Of a DNA stretch of 64,000 nucleotides, positions 1 through 11,428 are shown in pieces. Made by a program: the position numbers and the translations under genes. The stretch comes from Siderastrea siderea (lineage: Eukaryota; Cnidaria; Anthozoa; Scleractinia; Rhizangiidae): positions 14,022,142 to 14,086,141 of the forward strand of contig OZ034975.1 in the NCBI GenBank assembly GCA_964030785.1, in the 5' to 3' direction. Position 1 is the first letter of the stretch, and each line of letters opens with the position of its first letter. The notes under the pieces are model-generated. The model had not been told where the DNA came from. It ran no database searches and saw nothing but the letters and a program-made list of their open reading frames with translations.

Positions 1-20
1 TTATAGCAAAAGTTGCTTAC

Positions 21-78
21 CTGTTCCTTGAGCAGGGCTAACAAATAACAACAGGAAAACCAGCAAGATCATCTTCAT
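21..78 (-). CDS. signal-peptide first exon of a secreted or membrane protein (partial gene)
   Basis: Read on the minus strand, the exon starts at the ATG at 78 and gives MKMILLVFLLLFVSPAQGT. This has a basic start, a leucine-rich hydrophobic core and a small-residue cleavage region (SPAQG), which is a textbook signal peptide. The exon ends after one base of the next codon at a consensus donor (G|GTAAGC, intron from 20 downward). That makes it a phase-1 intron, the usual arrangement after signal-peptide exons of animal secreted proteins. The remaining exons lie beyond the left edge, so the product cannot be named. The exon is too short to appear as a long open frame. The nearby upstream sequence (79-105) shows no further coding signal. 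Confidence 0.6.
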
Positions 79-105
79 TGTCCTGCTAAAAAAAATACCA
101 TAACT

Positions 106-1890
106 ACCTTTAATTATCTATCTGCTTATTTCCCTCATTTTTTTTTTCATCGATGAAATAAGATCTCGAAAATTCGTCTCGCTTGTTGTGCACATAATTC
201 TAACTTTTAAATCTATTGTGATTACGATTATTATTATCATTACTACACTCTTCTCAGTTTAAACATTTTAGGAATTAGACGCTATTGTTTGAATTAAAAT
301 ATCGAGAGTTTACCTTCGGAGAACACCACGAACAACTGTACCCAAATCTTTCGATGTGTTATATATATATAATTATATATAATAAGGGTGAGTTTAAGCT
401 CGTCGCGTTGAACATCTTTTAAGTATATATTTTATTTTGTTTTGATTTATTTTATTTTAAGAAATTTATTATTTTATTTTCTTTCATTTAATTTGTTTCA
501 TTTTATTTTTTTTTTCATTTATGTAAAATAAAATAAGCTCTTTGAATTACCGACCAGTCACCTGGCGCAATATTTGTCTGCATGGCAAATTTTTATACTG
601 ACTTCGGTTTAAGAAATTTGCATGTGTTTATCACGTCGCTAAAGAAAGGTAAGTGAGCCTTTGAGCCATTTACCGTAAGATCATAAGTCAAACTTTCTTC
701 GCTTAATACAGTTTTTTTTCTATAAATTAGCGTCCTGTGAATTAGTTTTTCTGAAAATTCACGATAATTAAAGCACTCGTTTGGAATATTATGATTTTAG
801 TTACCATTGGTAGCATTCTTTCAGTTAGTGGCTATGAAACCAAATAGTAAGTTATTTTTGCCTTGGTCATTCATTTTAATTTTTTAGGAACTATTCTTTG
901 GATTACGGTAGAAAGCGTTTCAGTAGTGTGTTCTTTCACTGGTTTAACACATTGGCGGAATATAAACTAAAGACACATTAAAAACACATGGCAAATTACA
1001 ATGCTTGAATAATTAAATAAGGAAAAATAACTAAAAACATAAATTGGGAATTACAGGCAAGAAATACAGGAATTACAGAAAACTAAAGACAAAATTAATA
1101 AAGGAGAGGAAGAAAGGATACGAGAAATAGGAAAATTGAGCAGTTATGCTACATTGTTTGCAATTTTCTGTAGCACAATAGGTGCTTCAACATAATCATC
1201 CTCTCCCTCCATCATCGAAAGCAAGATATAATGAATATGTTTTTCAAAGGCTCTCTTGGGGAGTTGACGAAATTAATCGCAGATGCTATTTTAAAGTTTA
1301 GCTCCAAAGCTTAAAAACTTGGCTAAAAAAGAAACCAAAATTCCATTAAAGTCTTTTCAACATGAGGGCTATCACAATTAAAAAACCTTGTGTGGATTCA
1401 CCCACAGCAGACGTCGTTTAACACACTAGCAAATGCGACAACTGTGCGCCAAATAAATCCACCTTAGTTATGACATGTTTATAAAAGAAAACACGCTATT
1501 ATTGTGACTGAGAAACATCCAGATCGTGAATCACAACTAGACAAGTACAGCACTTTAAAACATTTCCTATCTACGTTGCGCTTTGGCAAGTGCATATTTC
1601 TTCCTCCTTCTTATTATTACTACAGATGTACATACCGTAGTCCTCAGTTATTTGGCTTTAGTGGTTTCTGGTGCCGTACGACTCACTGAAACGAACCTGT
1701 TGCCTAACTGTCGTTGTCAATGACTGCCTTGTTATGTGGACGACTGAAACACTTTCTAGGATCACCCATAAAGCAGACCATCCGACGACCTGAGTGGTAT
1801 GTCTTTTGTATGCCACTCTTGTGAGTGACGTATCAGCACATGACGTCACGATTTCTGCACTTTCAAAGATTGTTGAAAAGAGACATGACG
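106..1890. repeat. tandem duplication, copy A
   Basis: Copy A begins ACCTTTAATTATCTATCTGC and ends near ATTGTTGAAAAGAGAC. The same order of sequence returns from 1891. Shared landmarks include GATGAAATAAGATCTCG, ACACATTGGCGGAATATAAAC and GTTGACGAAATT. The copies differ by scattered substitutions, so the duplication is not fresh. No gene is recognised in it; short open frames around 1504-1689 recur in copy B as part of the repeat and are not protein evidence. Confidence 0.75.
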
Positions 1891-2438
1891 ACCTTTAATT
1901 ATCTATCTGCTTATTTTCCTTTTTTCCTTACTTTATTTTCCTAGATGAAATAAGATCTCGGAATTATTTCTTCTCGCTTGTTGTGCACATAATTATAATT
2001 TATTAATCTATTGTAGTTACGATCATTAATATCATTACTCCATGCACTCTTCTCTGTTTAAACATTTTAGGAATTAGACGCTATTGTTTGATTTAAAAAA
2101 ACGGGAGTTTACCTTCGGAAAACACCATTAACAATTGTACCCAAATCTTTCGATGTGTAGGGTGAGTTTAAGTTTGTTGCGTTGAATATTTTTTTTTTAG
2201 TGTTTTGTTTCGTTTTGTATTATTTCATTTTAAAACGTTCATTATTTTATTTCATTTCATTTAATTTGTTTCATTTTATTTCTTTTTATTTATGCAAAAT
2301 ACTTTAAGCTTTTTGAATTACTGACCAGTCACCTGGTGCAACATTTGTCTGCAAGGTAAATTTTTATGCTGACGTCGGTTTAAGAAGTTTATTTACCTGT
2401 GTTTATCACGTTGCTAAAGAAAGATAAATAACTCTTAA

Positions 2439-2821
2439 AGGGGCAGTCTCATGGCCATTTTCCTATCTTCTTTGTCACAAGTTTAATTAATATATATCAA
2501 AGTACCTTGCTCATACATGAATTGCTTTTAGACCACAATGGGACAATATTAAATGAATTTTCAAAAGAAAAAACAAGCCAAAATTAGTTTTTAAATATTT
2601 TATCTGAGACATAAGGCAGAAACTTGAAAAATTCTGCCAGAAGTTTTCAAGTCGCACGCCATTTCCATCCTGGCCATTCCTCTCCAGACATACTTATTAT
2701 AGTTTCCATGTACTGGAATACTCATTTTAATACTACTGGACCATTATTTTTAGGCTTCCATAGAGAAAATTGTGTCTTTTGGCTTTTCACAGTGATACTA
2801 AAAATTGATGAGACTGCCCCT
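2439..2821. mobile_element. TTAA-flanked MITE (383 bp)
   Basis: The element starts AGGGGCAGTCTCAT and ends with the exact inverse ATGAGACTGCCCCT. It is bounded on both sides by TTAA (2435-2438 and 2822-2825). TTAA target duplications are characteristic of piggyBac and Kolobok transposons. There is no coding capacity, so it is non-autonomous. The matching place in duplication copy A (about 655-675) lacks it. Confidence 0.8.
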
Positions 2822-3274
2822 TTAAAGTCATTTACCGTAAGATCATAATTCAAACTTTCTTCGCTTAACACCTTTTTTTTTAAATTTGCGCCCTGTGCAT
2901 TAGTTTTTCTGAAATTTCATGTCAATTAAACAATCGTTTTGAATATTTTATTTTTAGTAACCATTAGTGACCTTCTTTCATTAAGTGGCGATAAAAACAA
3001 AATAATAAATTATTTTTTCCTTGGTCATTCGGACATTTTAATTTTTTAGGGAATATTCTTTAAATAAGATATCAAACGTTTCAGTAGTGTGTACTTTCAC
3101 AGGAGAGAGACATATGCATCATGCATTAACACATTGGCGGAATATAAACTAAAGACACATTAAAACACACGTCGAGCAAATTACAAAATCTGACACGAAG
3201 TAACAAAGGACGTCGTAAAGTCAAAAAATAAAAATAAAAAAAATCACAAAAATACATAAATTATTAAATACAAT

Positions 3275-4665
3275 AATTGTGACCCTCCACGAGAATTTGG
3301 GTAAAAAGGTGAACGCACGGGCAAGCTAAAATGACACGCTAAACAATAGGCAGTGAGTGAAATGACACGCCGGCGTGCGGGCAGAGTGTCATTTGGCACG
3401 CCTAATTAAAATTTTGCTTTTGTTTTGAAAGCACGCTGAAAACAAAGCCACGTGTTCAGTCGAACAAAGAAGTGTGCCGAGTTTGTAAGAACAATAAAAC
3501 CGTGCAAAATGATACGCTAGCGAGCAAAATGGCACACTAGCGAGTAAAATGGCACACAATCGTGTGAAATGGCACACTAGCAAGCAAATTGACATGCCGT
3601 GTCCACAAGACAATCCTTTGGCTTAACGTGCTGTTGTCGGCTCGTCTAGTTGTTAAAAAATGCTCCAGCAAACTATTAGCGAATGGGCTAACTTGCATCT
3701 TCATTCGGGGACGATTTTCATGGTTTATAGAATAACAAAGGTTGGATGTGAAATACCCATCTTTTTCTTGCCTCTAACTCGTACAAAGTAAATTCTGCTT
3801 ATTAGAGTTTCAATGCTACTTTAAACTGGCATACAGTCATACATGAAAGAAACCATGCAATCAGTAGTTTCAGTGTTTTCAGTTTAGTTACAACAGTCGA
3901 TGTAAATTGAACCATGTTCAAAAACACCCGCTTTTCCTTAACGTTCTCAGGGAGACCACTTCGTGGTAGAAAACTTCTGGTCCGTCATACTTTTGTCACA
4001 GATATTTTCGGTTTGCGCGGCCGAAACTAGAACCATTCTCGCGGCATTCTCCGGGAAATCGCGAAAACATTCAACGCATTACCTAATTTTTTTTTTACTT
4101 CCTCGTGATATTTTCGAGCGCGTGAACATTTCCTTATTGCTACGAATTTTAAAAATTAAGACCGAACCTAGAACCGATTGAGTTCGTTCCAATGTCTGCC
4201 TGTGCTTACAGAGCGAGTTGGGCCTCGTCCGGGTTTGTATAAACTGAAATAGAACGTTCAGAGCTTTAATCCATGACGTAGTTTTGGGTGAACCCGTTTT
4301 CCTCCTAGTTCTAACCAATTTTATAATGAATTGATTTGCTAAACGGACATTCTTGACTTTATTTTGACCATGCTTTAAACGAACCTGACGAACACCATGC
4401 GAGTAACGGTGACTTCCATTTCTTGTTCATCCGGCACTTCTTAACACACACGAGCGATAAGGCACGCGTGTCATGCGATGAGACACGCGTGCCACTTGGC
4501 ACACCACCCAAGACAAAGGCAAACAAAAGCTACCGTGACACTCTATGTTTTGCTTATTACATATGCGCATATCCGTGACATTATGACACGCTTAGCGTGC
4601 CGTGTCATGGCACACGTGCCCGTGCGTTCACCTTGTTACCCAAAGTCCCGTGGAGGGTCACAATT
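3275..4665. mobile_element. non-autonomous terminal-inverted-repeat element (about 1.39 kb)
   Basis: The left end reads AATTGTGACCCTCCACG and the right end reads as its inverse, with homology continuing inward for about 50 bp through TTGGGTAA and GTGAACGCACGGGCA. Inside both ends are many copies of TGACACGC or GGCACAC-like words, a typical subterminal binding-site array. No transposase frame is visible. The target duplication is not clear from the AT-rich flanks. It sits inside duplication copy B. Confidence 0.72.
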
Positions 4666-5658
4666 AATAAGTACTAAATACTTATAAACGAAGAAGATTC
4701 GGTTCCGCCCGCAAATAGCAGAAGCTTATCGAGGCGGGCGGAGCCACAAAGGTGCGGTAGTCCGTCCAATGGTTGAATAATTAAATAAGGATAAATAACT
4801 TACTAATCATTTGGCAACTTTTAGGAATTACAGGCAAGAATTACAGGAATTACAGAAAACTAACTATAAGATTAATAGCCGAGAGGACGAAAGGATACGA
4901 AAAATAGGAAAATTGAGCAGTTATACTACACAGTTTGCAATTCTCTGTAGTAGAATGGGCGCTTCAACATAATCATCCTCTGCTTCCATCATCGAAAGCA
5001 AGATATAATGGATATGTTTTTTCAAAGGCTCTCTTGGGGAGTTGACGAAATTTATCGTGGATGAAGTTCCAAAGTTTAGCTCCAAAGCTTAAGAAACTTG
5101 GCCAAAATAAGAAAGCAAAATTTCATTAAAGTCGCGTTAACATGAGCGCTATCACAATTAAAAAACCCTGGGTGGATTAATCCACAGCAGACGTCGTTTA
5201 ACACACTAGCAAATGCGACAACTGTGCGCCAAATAAATCCTCCTTAGTTATGACATGTTCATAAAAGAAAACATGCTATTATTTCGACTGAGAAACAGCC
5301 AGATCATGAATCACAACACAATAGACGTGTACAGCACATTAAAACCTTCCCTTTGTACGTCGCGCTTTGGCAAGTGCATATTTCTTCCTCCTTCTTATTA
5401 TTACTACAGATGTACATACCGTAGTCCTCAGTTATTTGCCTTAAGCGGTTTCAGTTGCCGTACGGCTCACTGAAACGAACCTGTTGCCTGTCTGTCGTTA
5501 TCAATGAATGTTTTGTTATGTGGACGACTGAAACTCTTTCTAGGATCACCCATAAAGCAGATCATCCGACGACCTGATTGGCATGTCTTTTGTATGTCAC
5601 TCGTGAGTGACATATCAGCAAATGACATCACGATTCCCGCATTTTCAAACATTGTTGA

Positions 5659-6610
5659 ATACATTTGGTTTGTTGTTCGGAATTATCAATGAATTACGAC
5701 GGCCGAAAGTAAATTTGTTATTATTACCCATGCCAGGAAAGAAAACCATAACACCGAAAAAAAAAGGTTCCACAAATTTCTGGTGACTAGTGGGTAAAGA
5801 CGACCGAACCTGAGAACGCATTAGGCTAATGGAGCTACTGCAGTCATTACAGAATTCGCGCTTGCCGCACGAAAAGCAAAACAATGAAGAGTTTCGTCCA
5901 TCAGGGTTTTTCCAGCTAAATATCGATTGCTATACCTTTAGATAAAAAGTAGATTTTCTGTTCTCTCCGTCGAGTAAAGTAGGGAAGAAAAACTAAAAAC
6001 AATTAATAAAACAAAAGCATCACTCGTTAGCTCCACAATTTATGCACCCTTTCATGATATGCGACAATAAGTTGTTTGACATGCAGGTGATCGTGCTATC
6101 GGTTTAAGGACACGCGTGTATGTGACTCACGAACTACACAATGATATTGACTTCCCTTCACCGTTCAAAATTGTTTCGATGTTTGGCAAGCTCTGTGCGT
6201 TTAATGGCGCTTTAGTCAAGTTTTACCTTAGTCATATCACCAAAGCAGGATTTTTTTTAATAAAAGGTGTTTTCTTCTGTTTGGGCCTTTAGACTCATCA
6301 TATGGCAAATTCCCTGAAAATGGGTTTAAAACCCAAAGTATAAAACCAAACCTAACTGAACTAAAATTGTACTACTTTCCAGTAATAAGAGGCGTATATA
6401 CAAAAAGTGAGGAAAAGACCACTTTAATGGTCAGTACCATTAAGGTTTACAAAATTAAAATTAACCAGGCTATACTTTCAGTTTTGATTTAATAATTTAT
6501 GTATTTTTGTGAATTTGTTGTGAATAAACTGCTTGACAAAGTGACGTGTGATATTCAAATCTATTTGCTAAATTGAGAGCACAAATAAATAGACAATAAT
6601 ACATGGGCGC
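5659..6610. other. AT-rich stretch without recognisable genes
   Basis: No exon with convincing splice sites, no clear terminal inverted repeats and no RNA gene were seen here. Confidence 0.5.
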
Positions 6611-6722
6611 GCAGAGATATGGAATTTCTCTTCGAGTGTTCAACGCGATATCTCACGAGTTCGCTACGCTCACTCGTGAGATATCGAATTGAACACGAGA
6701 AGAGAAATTCCATATCTCCAAG
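6611..6722. repeat. long hairpin (imperfect palindrome)
   Basis: GAGATATGGAATTTCTCTTC on the left pairs with GAAGAGAAATTCCATATCTC on the right, and GCGATATCTCACGAG pairs with CTCGTGAGATATCG around a short loop. The flanks also pair (AATACATGG with CCATGTATT). It lies at the 3-prime side of the Crypton-like relic at 7110-7551 and may be that element's end. Confidence 0.7.
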
Positions 6723-7109
6723 CAACCATGTATTATTGTGTTTATTATATAAACACAAAAGCCCACAATATTACTGAAACAATTTTTATTTAAGGGCAAC
6801 AGCAGTAAGCGTAGAGGCAAAAGATAAAAGTGATTCCGGTTCAACTCATTCAAACAAGCAATTTCCAAATACATTCATTAACACAATAGAAAACTTTTCA
6901 CTATTATTTTATTTTCATGCTATTATTACTACTCTTTACTGCTTTATTTGTCCTATTCATTAGTACACAATCTAAAATCACCGTACCTTCTTGCTCCAGA
7001 TTAAACTTGCGACGTAAATAACTGCAATGGAATAGCACTTTAATATCGATTAACCCGAATATGGTCATCCTCAAATTCGGCAAAGTCGCAACTAGCCGTT
7101 AGTTGTCGA

Positions 7110-7551
7110 AGCCTACACACAGACTGATCCGCAGTCTCGTGTCAAAATTGAGAAATTCGTTTAAACAAGTGCCTCTCAAACAATTCAACTGTCAAACGTT
7201 GTCCTTCGATAACAGACTCGCTGTAGCGTGGGTTTCTAAGATAACGCTCCACAGAAGCGATAATTCCTGTGAGTGTTGTTGGCTCATATTCATTACCAGA
7301 CTTTTCTCACAGACAATAGAAATCTGCTGAGGTAAGCGTCTAATTCTGGCGGCAGTATGTCTTGGAGTTGTCTTGTTTCGTTTTCATTTGGCAAAAACGA
7401 CTTCATCAATGCTACGTCGTTGTGCATTTCTTTGAGTGTTTTTGTTGGCTTCAGCTTCGACAAATCTTTCAACATCTTCGTCAGTGAGGGACACGAATCT
7501 TTCACTTGCCGAATTTTTGGTTGTTTTTTCTGATGTGCTGCTCGAGGTCAT
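7110..7551 (-). pseudogene. Crypton-like / DUF3504-type N-terminal domain, frameshifted
   Basis: From the ATG at 7551 the minus strand reads MTSSSTSEKTTKN, then RFVSLTDEDVERFVEA. The frame then shifts to KEMHNDVALMKSFLPN and LPPELDAYLSRFLLSVRK, and shifts again to GNEYEPTTLTGIIASVERYL. These pieces in this order match my recollection of the N-terminal region shared by Crypton tyrosine recombinases and their domesticated relatives (ZMYM2, QRICH1, KCTD1 type). At least two frameshifts and a stop after RISQF break it. No catalytic recombinase domain is visible, so it is a truncated relic. Confidence 0.55.
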
Positions 7552-7559
7552 CGTAACCT

Positions 7560-8642
7560 GTTAGTAGTTATTTCTTTTTTGAACAAGCCAAGCGAACAGC
7601 GATCGAGAACTACGAAATCATGGCAAGCCGTTGAAAGTGGCGCGAAAGAAGGCGCGTGACGTCGCGAAAGCTGATTGGCCGTATTTTCACATGTAAAATT
7701 ATCGTAATTTTACGTGTACCAAATACGATTTTTCTCAGTGGTAGAAATCTCTATAAAACACTCCAGTTTATATAATAATATTCGTTACTTCACACTATCC
7801 GCCTCGTTTAGCCTTTCCTATGTAGTTTAGCTTGTATATCAAATTTGCGAGTCAACTTTGTCAATAGATATAGCATTTCATTATGCTTGTAAGCACGTAC
7901 TAATGGCAACTCGTCCGATAAAGGACCATTAGTCAGTTCTATGTGGCTATATTAAAAGCGTTGCCATGTGATGGAATTAAACTGTCTGCTAAGAAAATTC
8001 TTACAATAACTTCGGTTTCAGATAACACATTTTTAAACGTTGTTTGAGTTGTTATAGTAAAGAAAAACATTATTTTAAGTATCGTGGTTTTAAAGTATTT
8101 TAAACTTGCCTTATAATGACTTAAAACAATTGTCCCTTTTTAAGTTCTACTGATTAAGGCAAAACTTGTTCTTTATATTTTATTTTGTCATTAGCATATA
8201 CTCGATCAATGATATAGAGTATATATTTAATTTAAGTTTTTCTGAACAACTGGCTTTTATTCAGCGTGGTAAAGGCTTGGATCTACAATCTCCTGGAAGG
8301 CAAGTCGCGATGCCATATATTGATTTAATTGCATCAAGGCTTAACCCTATTCAGACCGGGCTTTTTTGGGCCTTCTGGGACCGGGGTGAGGGGGGGGGGA
8401 TTGGGGGTCCGTTCCCACCTGTTAACTCTGAGAACATTAAAGCTGTGACAAGAAAACCTAGAGGACAGAGAGTACGTCCAAAAAAATTTCCATTGAGAAC
8501 CGCAACAACAGCTGATGGCGCCGTATGACGTCGCAATAACGTCTTGTTCTCAAACGGCTGCCTTCTTGGATTTTCGAAACCGCCAATATTGATCAAGAAG
8601 TGAACAAAATCAACAAAGTAACACGGAAATGATCTAAAAATT
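7560..8642. other. intergenic stretch, no gene recognised
   Basis: Mostly AT-rich sequence. The open frame at 8166-8528 looks like repeat-derived sequence (a G-run near 8390). No splice signals or family motifs were recognised. Confidence 0.4.
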
Positions 8643-8949
8643 TACCATATTTTCTCGAATAAACGTCGGGGGCGTTTATTTAAAACTCGGCCTCGTGGAC
8701 CCGGCGTTTATTCGGGGCCCGGCGTTTATTTATTAAATGCATTTTCAGCCATCCATTTTTTATCATCAGTACTGGAGGTTTATTGAATTAAGAACCAAAT
8801 TTCAACAAGAACTTTAAAAAAAGTGAAACAATGTCACCAACTTTGTCTCGTCTTGGTGAACCTTGTAAGTCATTTCTCAAAACACTTCACTGGCAGGAAC
8901 CGTAATTGAACTTTTCTCAATCATTGTCCATGTCAGTTCTCCGTGAAAC

Positions 8950-9213
8950 ATGGAGGAAGTGTTTCGGCAACTGCTCAACAGCAAACGTACTGTGCAAGCA
9001 ATTTACAACAGGGTGGCTGCGAGGTTCCTGCTCCATTAGTTCTGAGAAAGGCAAAATTATGGAGCGATTCAAGGAACTGCTGGGTAAATGCTGGAGAAAC
9101 CCTTGAGATGATCATCTCTTGATAGACAAGCCCGCGGAAAAAGAGATTGACACGATACCTAATGCGTCGTTTGTTTCGTCTGTTTTAGTTAGAGCTGCAA
9201 TTGTAAAAGGTAG
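8950..9213 (+). pseudogene. unrecognised coding remnant inside the TACC element
   Basis: From the ATG at 8950 the frame reads MEEVFRQLLNSKRTVQ and ends FLLH at a TAG (9037). Other frames then stay open in pieces up to the nested insertion. This is the texture of decayed coding sequence, but I cannot assign a family. It could also be chance. Confidence 0.22.
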
Positions 9214-10932
9214 TTAAAGGTCAAATAAACCAAAATTTTGATAATTCCGTATTAGCCATTTAAACGAGTCTTGACACAAAAAGAAATCATTGTAAAGCAA
9301 AACTGGACCGAAATTTTCTTTCTCGAGACCTTAAAAGGAGTAATAAAGCCAAAAGTACGAAGATATCCGAAGGTTTCACGAAATCATTTCTGAGAAACAG
9401 GCGATACTTGCAGAAGGTGATGTAGAAATCAAAGGCAAAGGACAGCAGAACTGACGGTAAGGTGATAGTTTTATTGAATTGTCGACATATTTCATAGCTG
9501 TTTGCTTGAAACGACGTTCGGTGAGAACTCAAAATCCATGTTTCCGATAGGCGAGTATTGAAGAGTATTGTTGTAGTTTCGAAAATTCTCTGTTTTCACC
9601 CGTTTTCTTTGCGTTGAAAATGGCCGAGGAGCTCAAACCTGTGGCATTCAACGCAGAACTATGCCAGTTTGAACTACTTGCCACAGACTGCGAAATCTGA
9701 GATGAAATTCGACCGACAGCAATGGCTTCGAAAGTAGACGACCGAATTGGTAAAGTTTACTGGTAAGCGTTTGAGCTTATTTATTCATTACACTGTAAAA
9801 GTTCGCCGTAGAATTGTTAATAAATGCGTTACCACTTCATTTGAGGCATTTTTTGTTGTTCTTTGCAGCCCTTTTTGTACACTTATCGATGTTTGTTGTT
9901 ATGCCTTACTAGCTAGACTGACTAAAGTAAAGCAAAGCTTCTTATACATGTATCCATTATAGTTCCTGCGTGAGTAGGGTTTTCATCCTCGCGGCAACAG
10001 CGGCAGGAAATCCAGCTCAAATTGTGAACATAGCCGAAACCAGAGGTTACAGTTCTTGTTGAATGTATTTGAACTTGTTGAATGTATCTGTCAACATCGC
10101 AAAGTGTTAGTAGTGACTGTGTTTGTTGTTCTGCACGTACACAATCTTGGGGTCAAAATTTAGGTGCATTTAAATTTTGGCAACAGTGTACCAGTGTAAA
10201 CTGGGTGAGAAAGTGTTTGCTGTCGTGAAACCCCAAATCCCGTGATAAGATACCACCTGCTAAGTCCTACAGACAAATGAAGAGAATTTTACCTCTGTAT
10301 GCAAAAATCCAGCTGTCATTGAGACAGGTTATAAGGTCATTCCCCCGAAATAAAATTTAGCATACGATTTTTGTCAAACAAAAGTTGTTATCTATCGTGT
10401 AATGTTTTGAAATATAAAATAAAAAGAGTAGGTCCCCATGTTCGTTTATGAGATATCATCGTCTCAAGTTACCCCACAATTCCGTGCAATTTCGTCTAAC
10501 AAACACATGTTTATTTGATCAGTTACCGCTACTTTCCATAGCAACAGGAAGCACATAATGGAAGCATATCTTGAAAAAATGTACTAGACGTAAAATATCG
10601 ATAACAAGGAACAATTTACTAGATGTTTTATGGCAGATGCTCGAAGCATCAGTCGAAATTGACTTAAAACCTTCCTCACGTGCGTGTTCTCGAGTTCGTG
10701 ATTTCATCTCCGTGAGTAACGCGTTTCTAGTAATAATTTTTTTCGAACATGTGTTTTTTCCAGGGGGGGGAGGGGGAAAGCAACTTCCCATACATTCTCT
10801 TAAATGAAATCCAAACGATGTTCTCACAACTTGCAAAGCAATCTATGAGGTTCTAGTCAGCGGATATACCTCCTACGCGTGCGCAGATGTTGCATGTTCC
10901 AACGGAACTCGGACGCTGAAGGGAAAAAAATT

Positions 10933-11428
10933 ATGGCGGCCAAAGGCGGCGGATTCGGTTTTGTCCCTTCGTTTAGGTAATTGACGAATTGATCGTATTT
11001 TACACTTTTATCATGTTTTCGTGCATTTTGCTTCTTATAAAGACAAAAGTTCGCCCTCGGAGTTTTTTAGTCGCAAATTAGAACAGTAGCGCTTCGATCA
11101 ATCCAGTCTGTGCTGATCGACTGTATAGAATCAGATAGAATTTTCTAAAGCTGGGTTAAAAACTGGGATCGGGTTCAAAGTACTGAACTGTGAAATGATC
11201 TTGTTAACACATCACTGGATTATTGATAATAAAAGTCGTATTTTGTGCGTAGGTATTGTTTCCATGCATTAGGTTATAGCGATTTTGATTGCATTTATTT
11301 CCATCGATGTTTTATGGCACATTTCCCGTTGCAATTTATTTAGACCACGCTGGAGGAAAACATGCAAACCGAGTACAGCCATAACTGTCTCATCTCATGC
11401 TATCAATTCGTTACAGAATGAGATGTAA
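10933..11428 (+). CDS. candidate two-exon small protein, unknown function
   Basis: Exon 1 (10933-10976) reads MAAKGGGFGFVPSF and stops after two bases of an Arg codon at a donor, AG|GTAATT. Exon 2 (11344-11428) follows an acceptor, TTTAG|A, and continues RPRWRKTCKPSTAITV to a TAA. The phases fit and give 42 residues. The GC-rich start with ATGGCGGCC resembles a real 5-prime exon. The second exon could itself splice on at GAGAT|GTAACG. No family is recognised. It lies inside the TTAA-flanked element, so it may be an element gene or a captured fragment. Confidence 0.3.

Larger units (their letters stand above)
1891..5658. repeat. tandem duplication, copy B, expanded by insertions
   Basis: This is the second copy of the segment at 106-1890. 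It is about twice as long because two elements were inserted after the duplication: a TTAA-flanked MITE (2439-2821) and a terminal-inverted-repeat element (about 3275-4665). Copy A supplies the unoccupied versions of both sites. Homology with copy A resumes at about 4770 and stops near 5658. No gene is recognised. Confidence 0.72.
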
